From Paenibacillus sp. FSL H7-0331 (GTDB lineage: Bacteria; Bacillota; Bacilli; Paenibacillales; NBRC-103111), in NCBI RefSeq assembly GCF_001956045.1, contig NZ_MRTH01000046.1, positions 1-58,019 on the forward strand: a stretch of DNA of 58,019 bases, given 5' to 3'. Positions 1-8,402 of the stretch are shown piece by piece; the first letter of the stretch is position 1, and every line of letters begins with the position of its first letter. A program made the translations under genes and the position numbers. A model generated the notes under the pieces. The model saw only the letters and a list, made by a program, of their open reading frames with translations. It ran no database searches and was not told the origin of the DNA.

Positions 1-36
1 GGTACAAGCCGCTTAGCTCCTTTTTCATCCACATCT

Positions 37-225
37 TTACCTTTTCCAAACCATAGTTCTGTCCCGAGCATCAACAATAGTTACTTTTGGGACAGCCTCT
101 TCTTTCCATTCAAGTTCAGAGATGAAGCGTAACGCCATTCTCGCGTCGCGTTGAGCATCTCTTTCCCCTTCCTACAGCCACAAGATCCGCATCCTCATTC
201 CCAATCACAGCATTCGCCTACGACG
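37..225 (-). pseudogene. Decayed coding fragment, family unknown
   Basis: The minus strand has protein-like sequence split over two frames. One frame reads AVIGNEDADLVAVGRG. After a shift near 165-175 the next frame reads ERDAQRDARMALRFISEL and continues to a stop at 37-39 (ending TMVWKR). No start codon with a ribosome binding site is visible, and the frames do not join without a frameshift. I see this as the 3' remnant of a broken gene, or an assembly error. I cannot name the family. The rest of positions 1-280 shows nothing recognisable. Confidence 0.25.
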
Positions 226-280
226 GTTCATCTAATATTACTTCGTGTTTAGAGATGCTGCGTTTGGTCTAAACTTGCCG

Positions 281-763
281 TCATTTGTGGTAAGGCTCAC
301 CCCGAATAATTTTAAACACCCGATACACCTGCTCCACCAGCACCAGCCGCATCAGCTGGTGCGGCAAGGTCATGCGCCCGAACGCCAGCTTCAGCTCGGC
401 GCGCGCCAACACCGCGGGGGCTAGGCCCAGCGAGCCCCCGATCACAAACGCCACGTGGCTGCGCCCATACGTGGCTAAGCCCTCAACATGCCGCGCCAAC
501 TCGTCGCTCGTAAGCGGCTTGCCATCAAGAGCGAGCGCCACGACGTAGGCGTCGCTCTTGATTTGCGCGAGGATACGTTCCCCCTCGCGCTGCCTGACGA
601 GCGCCTCTTCAGCGGCGCTCATGGAGTCTGGTGCCCGCTCATCGGGCACCTCAACAATCTGCACCTTGGCGTACGCCCCAAGGCGCTTCACATACTCGGC
701 AATCCCTTGCACGAGATAAGCCTCCTTCAACTTGCCAACCGCAATAATCTGAATCTGCTGCAT
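281..763 (-). CDS. rlmH: 23S rRNA pseudouridine-1915 N3-methyltransferase RlmH
   Basis: This is a SPOUT-class methyltransferase of 160 residues, the usual length for RlmH (YydA/YbeA). It methylates pseudouridine 1915 in helix 69 of 23S rRNA using S-adenosylmethionine. The C-terminal knot region is intact: IGGSLGL, then [16 protein letters not shown] and the terminal GEPYHK. The ATG at 763 is chosen because AGGAGG (770-775) lies 6 bases before it. An upstream in-frame TTG at 769 touches the Shine-Dalgarno sequence and cannot use it. The gene is much richer in G+C than its neighbours (45 of 60 bases in 361-420). It follows the wal/htr cluster as in Bacillus. Confidence 0.95.
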   Translation of the reverse strand: MQQIQIIAVGKLKEAYLVQGIAEYVKRLGAYAKVQIVEVPDERAPDSMSAAEEALVRQREGERILAQIKSDAYVVALALDGKPLTSDELARHVEGLATYGRSHVAFVIGGSLGLAPAVLARAELKLAFGRMTLPHQLMRLVLVEQVYRVFKIIRGEPYHK

Positions 764-826
764 ACGCAACCTCCTGTGATCTATTTTTTATGCTCAACAG
801 CACTCCTACAAGCAGCCCCATACACA

Positions 827-874
827 AAAAGAAGCCCCATGCCGCAACCAACACGCGACAGTAAGGCTTCTTTT
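827..874 (-). terminator. Long-loop hairpin with U-tract before rlmH
   Basis: AAAAGAAGCC (827-836) and GGCTTCTTTT (865-874) are perfect 10-base inverted repeats around a 28-base loop. Read on the minus strand, the second arm runs into a T-tract. The hairpin lies after the small CxxH/CxxC gene and before rlmH, so it may be a weak terminator or an attenuator. The large loop lowers confidence. Confidence 0.4.
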
Positions 875-902
875 CTTATCGGATGTTATCTGCTCTTACC
901 CG

Positions 903-1070
903 CTATACAACCAAAAACCTTGCCTGCTCTGCACACCGCTCACAATGGACAGGTGGCTTCCATGCGGTAAAGGACACTTCCTGGATATCCACGATATCGG
1001 GTGCATCCTCGTACTCATCAACAAACTGATCAATCGCTAATTCCAAATGCTCCTTGCATACGACAAACAT
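903..1070 (-). CDS. Small CxxH/CxxC protein
   Basis: This is a 55-residue protein starting MFVVCKEHLELA and ending CERCAEQARFLVV. It has one CxxH pair near the N-terminus (C5, H8) and one CxxC pair near the C-terminus, which suggests a small zinc-binding protein. It matches the CxxH/CxxC family (BA_5709 type, YyzF in Bacillus) that sits beside htr and rlmH in many Bacillales. Its molecular role is unknown. The gene starts 38 bases after the protease stop and is probably cotranscribed. The ribosome binding site is weak. Confidence 0.85.
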   Translation of the reverse strand: MFVVCKEHLELAIDQFVDEYEDAPDIVDIQEVSFTAWKPPVHCERCAEQARFLVV

Positions 1071-1108
1071 AACCTGACCCCACTCTTCTCTATACTAGAT
1101 CCTCGCTG

Positions 1109-2347
1109 TTAGCGGTCCTTCAGCTCTGCCATCGTCATGGTAGCAGTCGCCTTTTTCCCGCCGCGGTAATACGTAATCGTGATTTTATCGCCAATTTTCT
1201 TTTGACTGTATATATATTTACGAAGCGCCAGCGTGCTGTCCACTGCCTGCGTATCCAATTGTACAATAACATCGTTTGTCTTCAAGCCCGCATCCTTGGC
1301 AGGACCTGTGACATCGAGCACGATAATACCAGCTTTCACATCAGCAGGCAGCTTTAATACCTCTGTCCCTGTAAAAGATTGCAAATCCTGCGTCACCACA
1401 CCCATATATGGTCTTTTGATCTTGTGGTCCTTGATCAGCACCTCAACAATCGACTTCACCGAATTGATGGGAATGGCAAAACCTAACCCTTCCACGCCGG
1501 TGTCGGCCACCTTCAGCGTATTGATTCCGACGATCTTACCTTCCAGATTGACGAGCGCACCGCCGCTGTTGCCCTGATTGATCGCCGCATCAGTTTGGAT
1601 GACGTCCATTTCCCAATCATAATCACCCTGTGCACCCAACGACACAGGAATGGTCCGCTTCGGCCAGCTGATGATGCCTCTGGTCACCGTTGGTGCATAA
1701 CCCAAGCCAAGCGGATTCCCCACGGCAATTACCGTCTCGCCTGCCCGCAGCGCATCCGAATCGCCGAAGTCCGCTACCGATTTGATCCCGCTGCCTTCAA
1801 TTTCCAGAACGGCCAGGTCCGTCATTTGGTCCCGACCGAGCAGCGTCGCTTTCTTGCGTTCACCGCTTGAGGTTACGACGTCCAGCTGAGCAAAACCTTC
1901 CACGACATGGTTGTTCGTCACGATCCGTATTTTATCTCCCGATCTTTGGAACATAACACCCGATCCGAGTCCCATCGATCCGCGCGCGCCTGCCTTTTCG
2001 CCTTCCTTTTGAGAGCCGATAATGCTGATGACCGTTGGGCCAATCCTTTCTGCCGCTTTGACAACCGAGTCACTGCTCAGCTTCTGGGTATCCGTTCCAT
2101 TCCCGGATGCAGGTTCGGTTCCATTCGTAACAGCCGCAGCGACAGGTGCCGCTGCTGGCTCGGAGCCGCTGCCCAGACGGAACAACGCTAAGACAATCAG
2201 CATAATTGCGGCTCCTCCGAAAGCAGGAAGAAGCCAGGAAGGGACTTGTCGTCTTCTATAGCCGCCATGAAACTTCTTTCCTTTGACTGACCATTCATTA
2301 CGGCGAGACACCTTTGTAGAATAAAAATCATCGTCAAACAACCCCAT
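1109..2347 (-). CDS. htrC: HtrA-type membrane-anchored serine protease (HtrC/YyxA-like)
   Basis: This is a trypsin-like S1C protease of 412 residues for extracytoplasmic protein quality control. A positively charged cytoplasmic N-terminus is followed by one membrane segment (about 38-58) and a low-complexity Ala/Gly/Thr linker to about 90. The protease domain carries H147 (TNNHVVEG), D177 (DLAVLEI) and S261 (GNSGGAL). A C-terminal PDZ domain follows (about 310-405). The ATG at 2347 follows GGGGGAG; upstream in-frame TTG codons lack a site. It lies downstream of walJ, the position of htrC in Bacillus, but the plus-strand gene at 2497-2706 separates it from the wal operon, so it needs its own promoter. 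Confidence 0.93.
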   Translation of the reverse strand: MGLFDDDFYSTKVSRRNEWSVKGKKFHGGYRRRQVPSWLLPAFGGAAIMLIVLALFRLGSGSEPAAAPVAAAVTNGTEPASGNGTDTQKLSSDSVVKAAERIGPTVISIIGSQKEGEKAGARGSMGLGSGVMFQRSGDKIRIVTNNHVVEGFAQLDVVTSSGERKKATLLGRDQMTDLAVLEIEGSGIKSVADFGDSDALRAGETVIAVGNPLGLGYAPTVTRGIISWPKRTIPVSLGAQGDYDWEMDVIQTDAAINQGNSGGALVNLEGKIVGINTLKVADTGVEGLGFAIPINSVKSIVEVLIKDHKIKRPYMGVVTQDLQSFTGTEVLKLPADVKAGIIVLDVTGPAKDAGLKTNDVIVQLDTQAVDSTLALRKYIYSQKKIGDKITITYYRGGKKATATMTMAELKDR

Positions 2348-2496
2348 CGTCTTCCGCTCCCCCCTCTGCCGTTCCCCGTACAGAGCACCCATCCATACTA
2401 GCAATCTCAAAAACTTTCAAATAACAGGAATGATTTCTACAAGTTCGGACTAGACTAAGTATATAACCCTTGAATCCGGAAAGGACGAACCCTCCC

Positions 2497-2706
2497 ATGA
2501 ATCGTATTAATCAGCATTTGGACCAGGTCAATTGGATTGCCCAGCTAGCCGATCTGAAGCATGCCCATTACCATAACAGCCTGCTTGTTACAGCTCTTAT
2601 CGAGCTGCTAGTCGAGAAAGGAATTATGACTGCCCATGATATTGCCGTGATGTCGGCCGAGCTCGACAAGTCGTTTACTCCTCTTCCAGCCGATCCCAAG
2701 CTGTAG
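2497..2706 (+). CDS. Hypothetical 69-residue protein
   Basis: The protein begins MNRINQHLDQVNWIAQ and looks like an all-helical acidic protein (LLVTALIELLVEKGIMTAHDIAVM). It has no signal peptide, membrane segment or metal motif. I do not recognise the family. It runs opposite to its neighbours, diverges from the htr gene, and its last 32 bases overlap the end of walJ. An upstream in-frame TTG (2470) would place the GGAAAGG motif inside the gene, so I prefer the ATG at 2497, about 12 bases after that motif. Confidence 0.6.
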   Translation: MNRINQHLDQVNWIAQLADLKHAHYHNSLLVTALIELLVEKGIMTAHDIAVMSAELDKSFTPLPADPKL

Positions 2707-3478
2707 CACGGTCATAATACGTATCCATCAGCCGGGCGCGGTGATCATCAGGAGCTAACCGCTCCTCCACCATCTGGCTGACCGTCAGTTTGGCTAAATC
2801 CATCATATTATGGTCGCGGCTCAAATGCGCCAAATACACACGTTGGGTTTTCTCTGTCATCACATCACACAAGCCGATACCGGATGCCTCATTGGATAAA
2901 TGCCCGATATCACTCAAAATACGACGTTTAATATTCCACGGATATTTCCCGACGCGCAGCATCTCGACATCGTGGTTCGATTCCAGCACCAGCACGTCGC
3001 TATCGTCGATTTGCTCCTTTACCTTGGGGCTCATATAGCCCAGATCCGTTGCCACACTCAGCTTTTGATTCTCGTGATAGAAGCAATAGCCTACCGGCTC
3101 GGCAGCATCATGGGAAATCCCGAACGATTCCACTCTCAGCTTGCCCAGATCCAATACACCGCCTGTTTCCATCACACAGCGTTTGTCATTGGCAATTCCG
3201 CCTATCAGCCTATCGAGCTGCTCCCAGGTCTTTTCATTGGCGTAAACCGGCAAATCATATTTACGAGCCATGGCTCCAAGACCTTTGATATGGTCGGAAT
3301 GCTCATGCGTCACGACAATCGCATCCAGATCGGCGCCCGACAAATCCTTTTCGTTCAACAGCTGCTCCACCCGTTTCGCACTCAAACCGGCATCAATCAG
3401 CACCTTGCTATCCTCTGTTGCCACGATCGTACTGTTCCCCGTGGAACCACTTGCTAACACACTAAACCGTATTCCCAT
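2675..3478 (-). CDS. walJ: MBL-fold metallohydrolase WalJ (YycJ)
   Basis: This is a 267-residue metallo-beta-lactamase-fold protein. The metal-binding signature THEHSDH is visible about 60 residues in, and further His/Asp ligands follow (SFGISHDA, ESNHD, LSRDHN). In Bacillus and Staphylococcus WalJ is the last gene of the walRKHIJ operon. It is reported to act as a DNA exonuclease, with effects on mutation and cell-wall control. It begins 23 bases after walI on the minus strand and is probably cotranscribed. The start has a modest GGGAG site. Confidence 0.93.
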   Translation of the reverse strand: MGIRFSVLASGSTGNSTIVATEDSKVLIDAGLSAKRVEQLLNEKDLSGADLDAIVVTHEHSDHIKGLGAMARKYDLPVYANEKTWEQLDRLIGGIANDKRCVMETGGVLDLGKLRVESFGISHDAAEPVGYCFYHENQKLSVATDLGYMSPKVKEQIDDSDVLVLESNHDVEMLRVGKYPWNIKRRILSDIGHLSNEASGIGLCDVMTEKTQRVYLAHLSRDHNMMDLAKLTVSQMVEERLAPDDHRARLMDTYYDRATAWDRLEEE

Positions 3479-3501
3479 CTAACTAGCTCCCATCTGACCC
3501 C

Positions 3502-4257
3502 TTAACCTGATGCATTACTTTTATTTTTCTGCGGCGGCTCAACAGCCCCGTTAAACGCATGCACATAATATATATCTCCGTTACCCAGCGTTACCCGCCA
3601 ATACGGAACCAGGAACATCGTCTGTGAATCAAATACTTGGCCATGATAACCAAGCTTAATGCTGCTAACTACTGAACCGCTTGGGAAATAAGTTTCGATT
3701 AAGCTGCGAAGTACCGTATAAGGAGAGATTACCTTTTGCTCCTTCTGGGCACCTGTCAGCTGATCCTCCACATACCCCTGTCGGTAAGCAGTCACCATCC
3801 CATTTTGCTCAATCAATTCAAGCCTTACTTCGAACATCGGCAGTGTCCCATACAGCTGATGAAATACATACTGCTCATTAGAGCTCATCACCGGATCATA
3901 TTGATACTTATCGAGATTCGGGATGGCGGCCCGCGCTGCCACATTATCCTTGGAAGAACCTTTACTTGCCAATGGGTTATACTTGAACGGAATTTCGAGA
4001 TTAATCTGCTTATTCGAATTTCCCGGCTCTGTAAATCTGACCACAATCTCCTTCAGACGGGGCACTTCCTTGGGCAGCTCCGCTGAGATCTGAATATTTT
4101 TGCTTTTCAAAAGCCGCTGAATTTCCTCTGCTGCGCTCGTTGTATTGGCATCGAACTCCAGCAGGTCGGAACGGGTCGTCCACAGCTGGTAGCCGAGCAC
4201 AGCATTCAATATAAAGAATGACACAATGAGAATCATTTTGGCCCGGCCCCAGTCCAT
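3502..4257 (-). CDS. walI: WalK-interacting membrane protein WalI (YycI)
   Basis: The protein has 251 residues: a short cytoplasmic N-terminus (MDWGRAK), one membrane helix (about 8-25), then an extracellular domain of the YycH/YycI fold. In Bacillus subtilis YycH and YycI bind the WalK sensor through their membrane segments and repress it; in Staphylococcus the pair activates. AAGGGGG lies 6 bases before the ATG. The gene is in the wal operon between walH and walJ. Confidence 0.93.
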   Translation of the reverse strand: MDWGRAKMILIVSFFILNAVLGYQLWTTRSDLLEFDANTTSAAEEIQRLLKSKNIQISAELPKEVPRLKEIVVRFTEPGNSNKQINLEIPFKYNPLASKGSSKDNVAARAAIPNLDKYQYDPVMSSNEQYVFHQLYGTLPMFEVRLELIEQNGMVTAYRQGYVEDQLTGAQKEQKVISPYTVLRSLIETYFPSGSVVSSIKLGYHGQVFDSQTMFLVPYWRVTLGNGDIYYVHAFNGAVEPPQKNKSNASG

Positions 4258-4302
4258 CGCTTACCCCCTTCTCGGCTTAACCGCTTGCTGTACACTGCCG
4301 CA

Positions 4303-5619
4303 TTATTCCAGAAACTCATAGCTTCCATCCCGCAGCTCCACAGCCCAAGCGGGTATCAGATCCATCGATTGATCATTGACAACGGTACGATATCCGGGGA
4401 ATACGGAGATTACTGAATTCTTTTTGCTATATTCATTCAGCTTCTCATCCAGCGCATCGCCACCGATAATCGTCGTCTCCTTGTTGCTTATGCTGCTCAT
4501 ATCGGGAATAATCGTCGATCGCTCATAGCTGGCGACTACCCCTTTTTGCACAATAATTTTCATCGGTCCGAGCGTATACATCCGTTGATCAATCAACGGC
4601 AGCGAACCGTAATATTGCCGGAAAATAAAAGGCTGATTGCCCGGCAGCAGTCGCTGCGGAACCTTTTGCAGAGAATACACTCCATTCCAACCGCCATGCT
4701 GATTCACGAATTGAACGGCTGACAACAGGTTTTCCTGCAAGCCCTCTTTATTGTCAACAGCCGTTGCTGCTGCGACCGGGTCGGAATAGGTCATCCACCT
4801 CTGGTCGTTTTTGAGCTGGAGGCCTCGCTTGGCATCTGTATAAATTTCTGAACCGTCGCGCTCTGAGAGATTGCGGGTAATCGCCGGATCCACGAAAAAG
4901 CTTCGCTTCAGCTGATCTACGGTGAACTGTTTGAACGGCAGTCTTACCTCGGCAAACGTAACAGGCTTCAACGGCAAATAATAATCCCCGTTCGTTGTTT
5001 TATAAGGAATCATCACTTCCTTACCACTTGCATCCGGCTTCTGCACCTCAGTTACAAACCGTTCGATATCCTTGCCGGAAATATCTGATTTCTGCACTTC
5101 ATACACGAGATTCGGTATATCGGTGAACAGTACCGTCCTTACCTCATCCTTGGTTTCCTTCGTAAAGATCCAGATTTTAGTGATAGTGTCATTTTCAAGC
5201 GGCATCTCACCCTTAAGCTGCATAACCCGTTGTAACACATTAATCGGTATGCCATCACGAAATTTCACTTCAATGCCTTGCTGCTTGTTACGTACATCAT
5301 CCCAATTTATATTTAAGGCGCTCAGATTCATTTTACGAAACCCTTCAAGCGAACGCTGATTTACACCCTCTACTACCATCCGATAAGCAGGTGTTCCCCG
5401 ATATAGAACCGTATGCTGCAGGTTACCCACATGCAAAACGACCTGATCCGGAAACAATAAATCCTCCAGCACCGCCTGTGAGCCGATACGATCCGTCTTT
5501 ACATACTCGTCCTGCACTAAGGGATCAAAATTCGGGGAGCTGTAGGATAAAAAATAGCTTTGTACGAAACTGAGTCCAACAAGCAATATTAGAGTAGCCG
5601 ATTTCAGCGTCTCCATCAT
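4303..5619 (-). CDS. walH: WalK regulatory membrane protein WalH (YycH)
   Basis: The protein has 438 residues with an N-terminal membrane helix (about 7-25) and a large extracellular region, the length and layout of YycH. It works with WalI to tune WalK. The start codon overlaps the walK stop by 4 bases (ATGA, 5616-5619), with GAGGAGG 7 bases upstream, so translation is probably coupled to walK. The start MMETLK has two adjacent ATG codons; the first is used here. Confidence 0.93.
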   Translation of the reverse strand: MMETLKSATLILLVGLSFVQSYFLSYSSPNFDPLVQDEYVKTDRIGSQAVLEDLLFPDQVVLHVGNLQHTVLYRGTPAYRMVVEGVNQRSLEGFRKMNLSALNINWDDVRNKQQGIEVKFRDGIPINVLQRVMQLKGEMPLENDTITKIWIFTKETKDEVRTVLFTDIPNLVYEVQKSDISGKDIERFVTEVQKPDASGKEVMIPYKTTNGDYYLPLKPVTFAEVRLPFKQFTVDQLKRSFFVDPAITRNLSERDGSEIYTDAKRGLQLKNDQRWMTYSDPVAAATAVDNKEGLQENLLSAVQFVNQHGGWNGVYSLQKVPQRLLPGNQPFIFRQYYGSLPLIDQRMYTLGPMKIIVQKGVVASYERSTIIPDMSSISNKETTIIGGDALDEKLNEYSKKNSVISVFPGYRTVVNDQSMDLIPAWAVELRDGSYEFLE

Positions 5620-7454
5620 AATGCAGCCTCCTCATCCCCAGGGTACGGCAGCGTGAATGTCACTTTCGTTCCCTGACCAAACTCCGAATCCAGCCATACG
5701 TTCCCACCATGCAGTCTTACTATTTCCCGGGCAATCGAGAGACCAAGTCCTGTCCCGCCCATATTACGCGAGCGAGCCTTATCCACACGATAAAACCGTT
5801 CAAATATCCGACTCAAGTCCTTCTTCGGGATTCCGATTCCGTTATCCTGCACAGCAATTTCCAGCATATCCGGGTCAGGAAGGCGAGCCCCAATCCTTAT
5901 GTGTCCTTGCTCTGACGTATACTTAATGGCATTGGACACGAGATTATCGAGCACCTGGTCGATCCGGTCGCGGTCAATCTTGATTTCCTCCAGAAAAGGG
6001 GCTACCTCAATCACAATCTTGATTCCCCGCTGCTCCAATTGAAATGAGAACCGGTCTGCCACTTCTTCCAGCATCTCGAATACATTCGTGTATTCCTTGC
6101 TGAGTGTCGCCTGCTTCGAATCCAGTCTGGAGAGCTGGAGCAAATCGGTTACCAGCCGAATCATACGCTCCGTTTCGTTACGCGTTACACTAATGAATTT
6201 GCCAGCCAGCTGCGGATCGTTGATAGCACCATCCTCCAAGGCCTCCACATAGCTTTTAATCGTCGTCAGCGGTGTCCGCAGCTCATGGGATACATTCGCT
6301 ACAAACTCCCGTCTGGAGTCCTCCAGCTTCTCCTGATCTGTCACATCCTGGAGCATCGCAATGGTGCCGGAGCGGCCCTTTTCCGTATTGGACAGGCCTG
6401 TAAAGCTTAGCTTCACAGACAGCCGTTCTTCCTCGTCATGTTCAATCTGCAGCAGCAGCGTCGGATCTTCACCGAATTCGAACTGTCGCAGCACATCCCT
6501 TGAAATACCGAGTACCTCATGCAGCTGCTTGCCCAGTGTCGTGTCCTCATTCACCTGCAGAATCTGCTTGGCGCGTCGATTAATCACAATCACCTTGCCA
6601 TCATCGTCCGCAGCAATCAAGCCATCATTCATATTCGTGAGGATCGAGGCCAGCTTTTCCTTCTCCTCTTCATTCAAGGAGAGTGCTTCCTTCAAGCGCC
6701 CCATCATAAAATTAAACGTTTGCCCCAGCTGCCCGATCTCATCCCGGCCGAGTACCGGTACCTCCGCATTAAATCGTCCTTCAGCGACAGCCGTTGCCTG
6801 TTTCGTGATTGCTTTGATCGGGTTCGTAATGGTGGCTGACAGCATCACTCCGAGAATCGCCGTCAAGGCCAGCGCCATCAGCGTACCCGTGATCAAAAAA
6901 CGATTGATTAAATTCATCGGCTTATACATTTCTTCCATGGAAGCGATAATATAAACCGCGCCGTTCACCTTGACGCCCGTACCTACAGGCTTGGCAATGA
7001 TCATCTTGCGCACTCCGTCAAAGTCAGTAAACATCCGCTGGTTATCCTTAATTCCCTGCAAGGCACGAGTGACCTCGGTCTGGATGTTCTTCTGATTCAC
7101 TACCGCCTGATGGCTTGCCATCGACGTCGACAGCACAATCCCGTTGGCATCGATAACCTGAATCTCCGCATTGCTGATCGCAAACAAATTATTGACGACA
7201 TCATTAAGATCGGCATTCGTCTTACGTGCTTCCCCTGACTTCGTCTCTTCATTGTTCACAGATAAGTAAGGCTCCACATATTGGGCCAGCAGCTGTGCCT
7301 GCGTGTTATGGGAATTAATAAATTCGGTTTTAAAATAGCTCTCCAGCGTTCGGGTAAAGTAGACTCCGATCAATTGCATCGCTATGACAATCAGCAGCAC
7401 ATAAATAATAATCAGCTTAGCCTGGATCGATTGAAAAAACCGAAGACCTTTCAT
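5616..7454 (-). CDS. walK: Sensor histidine kinase WalK (YycG)
   Basis: This is the essential cell-wall homeostasis kinase, 612 residues. Domains in order: membrane helix (13-32), extracellular Cache/PAS-like sensor (about 35-180), second helix (183-206), HAMP (207-260), PAS (about 263-370), dimerisation domain with phospho-acceptor H390 (NVSHELRTPLTTIK), and ATPase domain with an N box (DNLVSNAIKYT) and G boxes (DNGIGIP, GGTGLGLSI). It starts 3 bases after the walR stop. It phosphorylates WalR and is controlled by WalH and WalI. Confidence 0.98.
   Translation of the reverse strand: MKGLRFFQSIQAKLIIIYVLLIVIAMQLIGVYFTRTLESYFKTEFINSHNTQAQLLAQYVEPYLSVNNEETKSGEARKTNADLNDVVNNLFAISNAEIQVIDANGIVLSTSMASHQAVVNQKNIQTEVTRALQGIKDNQRMFTDFDGVRKMIIAKPVGTGVKVNGAVYIIASMEEMYKPMNLINRFLITGTLMALALTAILGVMLSATITNPIKAITKQATAVAEGRFNAEVPVLGRDEIGQLGQTFNFMMGRLKEALSLNEEEKEKLASILTNMNDGLIAADDDGKVIVINRRAKQILQVNEDTTLGKQLHEVLGISRDVLRQFEFGEDPTLLLQIEHDEEERLSVKLSFTGLSNTEKGRSGTIAMLQDVTDQEKLEDSRREFVANVSHELRTPLTTIKSYVEALEDGAINDPQLAGKFISVTRNETERMIRLVTDLLQLSRLDSKQATLSKEYTNVFEMLEEVADRFSFQLEQRGIKIVIEVAPFLEEIKIDRDRIDQVLDNLVSNAIKYTSEQGHIRIGARLPDPDMLEIAVQDNGIGIPKKDLSRIFERFYRVDKARSRNMGGTGLGLSIAREIVRLHGGNVWLDSEFGQGTKVTFTLPYPGDEEAAL
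5722..5735. promoter_or_regulatory. Candidate Noc-binding site inside walK
   Basis: ATTTCCCGGGCAAT matches the Bacillus Noc consensus ATTTCCCGGGAAAT at 13 of 14 bases. A noc gene is present at 39940-40755. A single match inside a coding region could be chance. Confidence 0.35.
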
Positions 7455-7457
7455 GGA

Positions 7458-8186
7458 TCAAAAGCTCCCGGTCTTCGGATTACGCATCATATATCCGAGT
7501 CCACGGCGTGTCATAATATATTCCGGCCGGCTCGGGTCATCCTCGATTTTCTCACGCAGTCTGCGAATAGTAACGTCCACGGTGCGCACATCTCCGAAGT
7601 ATTCAAAGCCCCATACAGCCTGCAGCAGATGCTCCCGAGTCATCACTTTACCACTTTGCTTGGCCAAATATTGTACCAGCTCAAACTCACGATGTGTCAG
7701 ATCCAGCGGCTGCTCTCCCTTGTACACCATATACATATCACTGTCGATAAATAAGTCATGGATCTTAAAGCCTTGGCGGGCATCCGATTCCACAGGAGGT
7801 GTCAGCTGCACCTTCGTCTGTCTGCGCAAATGCGCCTTCACCCTTGCCAGCAGCTCCCGGGTTCCAAACGGTTTGGTGACATAATCATCCGCTCCCAGCT
7901 CCAGACCCAGTACCTTATCAATCTCGTTATCTTTTGCGGTCAGCATAATGATAGGTGTGTTCAGCTTCATTCGTACCTCACGGCACACATCCATACCATC
8001 CTTAACCGGAAGCATCAAATCCAGTAGGATCAAGTCCGGCTTCTCTTCAAAGGCAAGCTCTACCGCTCTGCCCCCATCATAAGCGCATATGACCTCATGG
8101 CCTTCCTTTTCCAAATTAAACTTTAATATATCCGCAATCGGTTGTTCATCATCGACAACGAGTATTTTCGCCATCCTTACGATCAC
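7458..8186 (-). CDS. walR: Response regulator WalR (YycF)
   Basis: This is an OmpR-family regulator with a receiver domain ([11 protein letters not shown]; phospho-acceptor Asp in [10 protein letters not shown]56 counted from the GTG) and a C-terminal winged helix ([13 protein letters not shown] to TRRGLGYM). It controls autolysin and wall-metabolism genes in Bacillales and is normally essential. Two starts are possible. GTG at 8186 has AAGGAA 6 bases upstream. ATG at 8174 gives the usual N-terminus MAKILVVDD but has only AGGCGG 11 bases away. Ribosome-site spacing favours GTG; family alignment favours ATG. It is the first gene of the wal operon. Confidence 0.97.
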   Translation of the reverse strand: MIVRMAKILVVDDEQPIADILKFNLEKEGHEVICAYDGGRAVELAFEEKPDLILLDLMLPVKDGMDVCREVRMKLNTPIIMLTAKDNEIDKVLGLELGADDYVTKPFGTRELLARVKAHLRRQTKVQLTPPVESDARQGFKIHDLFIDSDMYMVYKGEQPLDLTHREFELVQYLAKQSGKVMTREHLLQAVWGFEYFGDVRTVDVTIRRLREKIEDDPSRPEYIMTRRGLGYMMRNPKTGSF

Positions 8187-8286
8187 CGCCTGTTCCTTCT
8201 CGAATTCACTATCTGTATCTTACCACATCCTGAAGCGAGGATAAACGGCTGTACCTGCTTTAGACCGTCAATTTACACATCATGGT

Positions 8287-8333
8287 AATAAAAAGAGAGA
8301 TAACGAGCAGCCTTTCGCTGCCGGTTATCTCTC
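8287..8333 (-). terminator. Rho-independent terminator after the M23 peptidase gene
   Basis: GAGAGATAAC (8295-8304) and GTTATCTCTC (8324-8333) form a perfect 10-base stem, with a smaller inner stem. On the minus strand the stem is followed by TTTTTATT. It separates the peptidase gene from the wal operon. Confidence 0.9.
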
Positions 8334-8402
8334 AAGCTATCATTCACGATTCCAATAACATATAATTACGGTTTTGGGGAATATCCTCAACCTGTATAAG
8401 TG

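Noticed and set aside
651..854. Hydrophobic 67-codon frame on the minus strand (MLVAAWGFFL...) running into rlmH.
   Set aside because: It overlaps rlmH by more than 100 bases in another frame, lies over the hairpin before rlmH and has no good ribosome site. The first part could be a membrane peptide, but evidence is thin.
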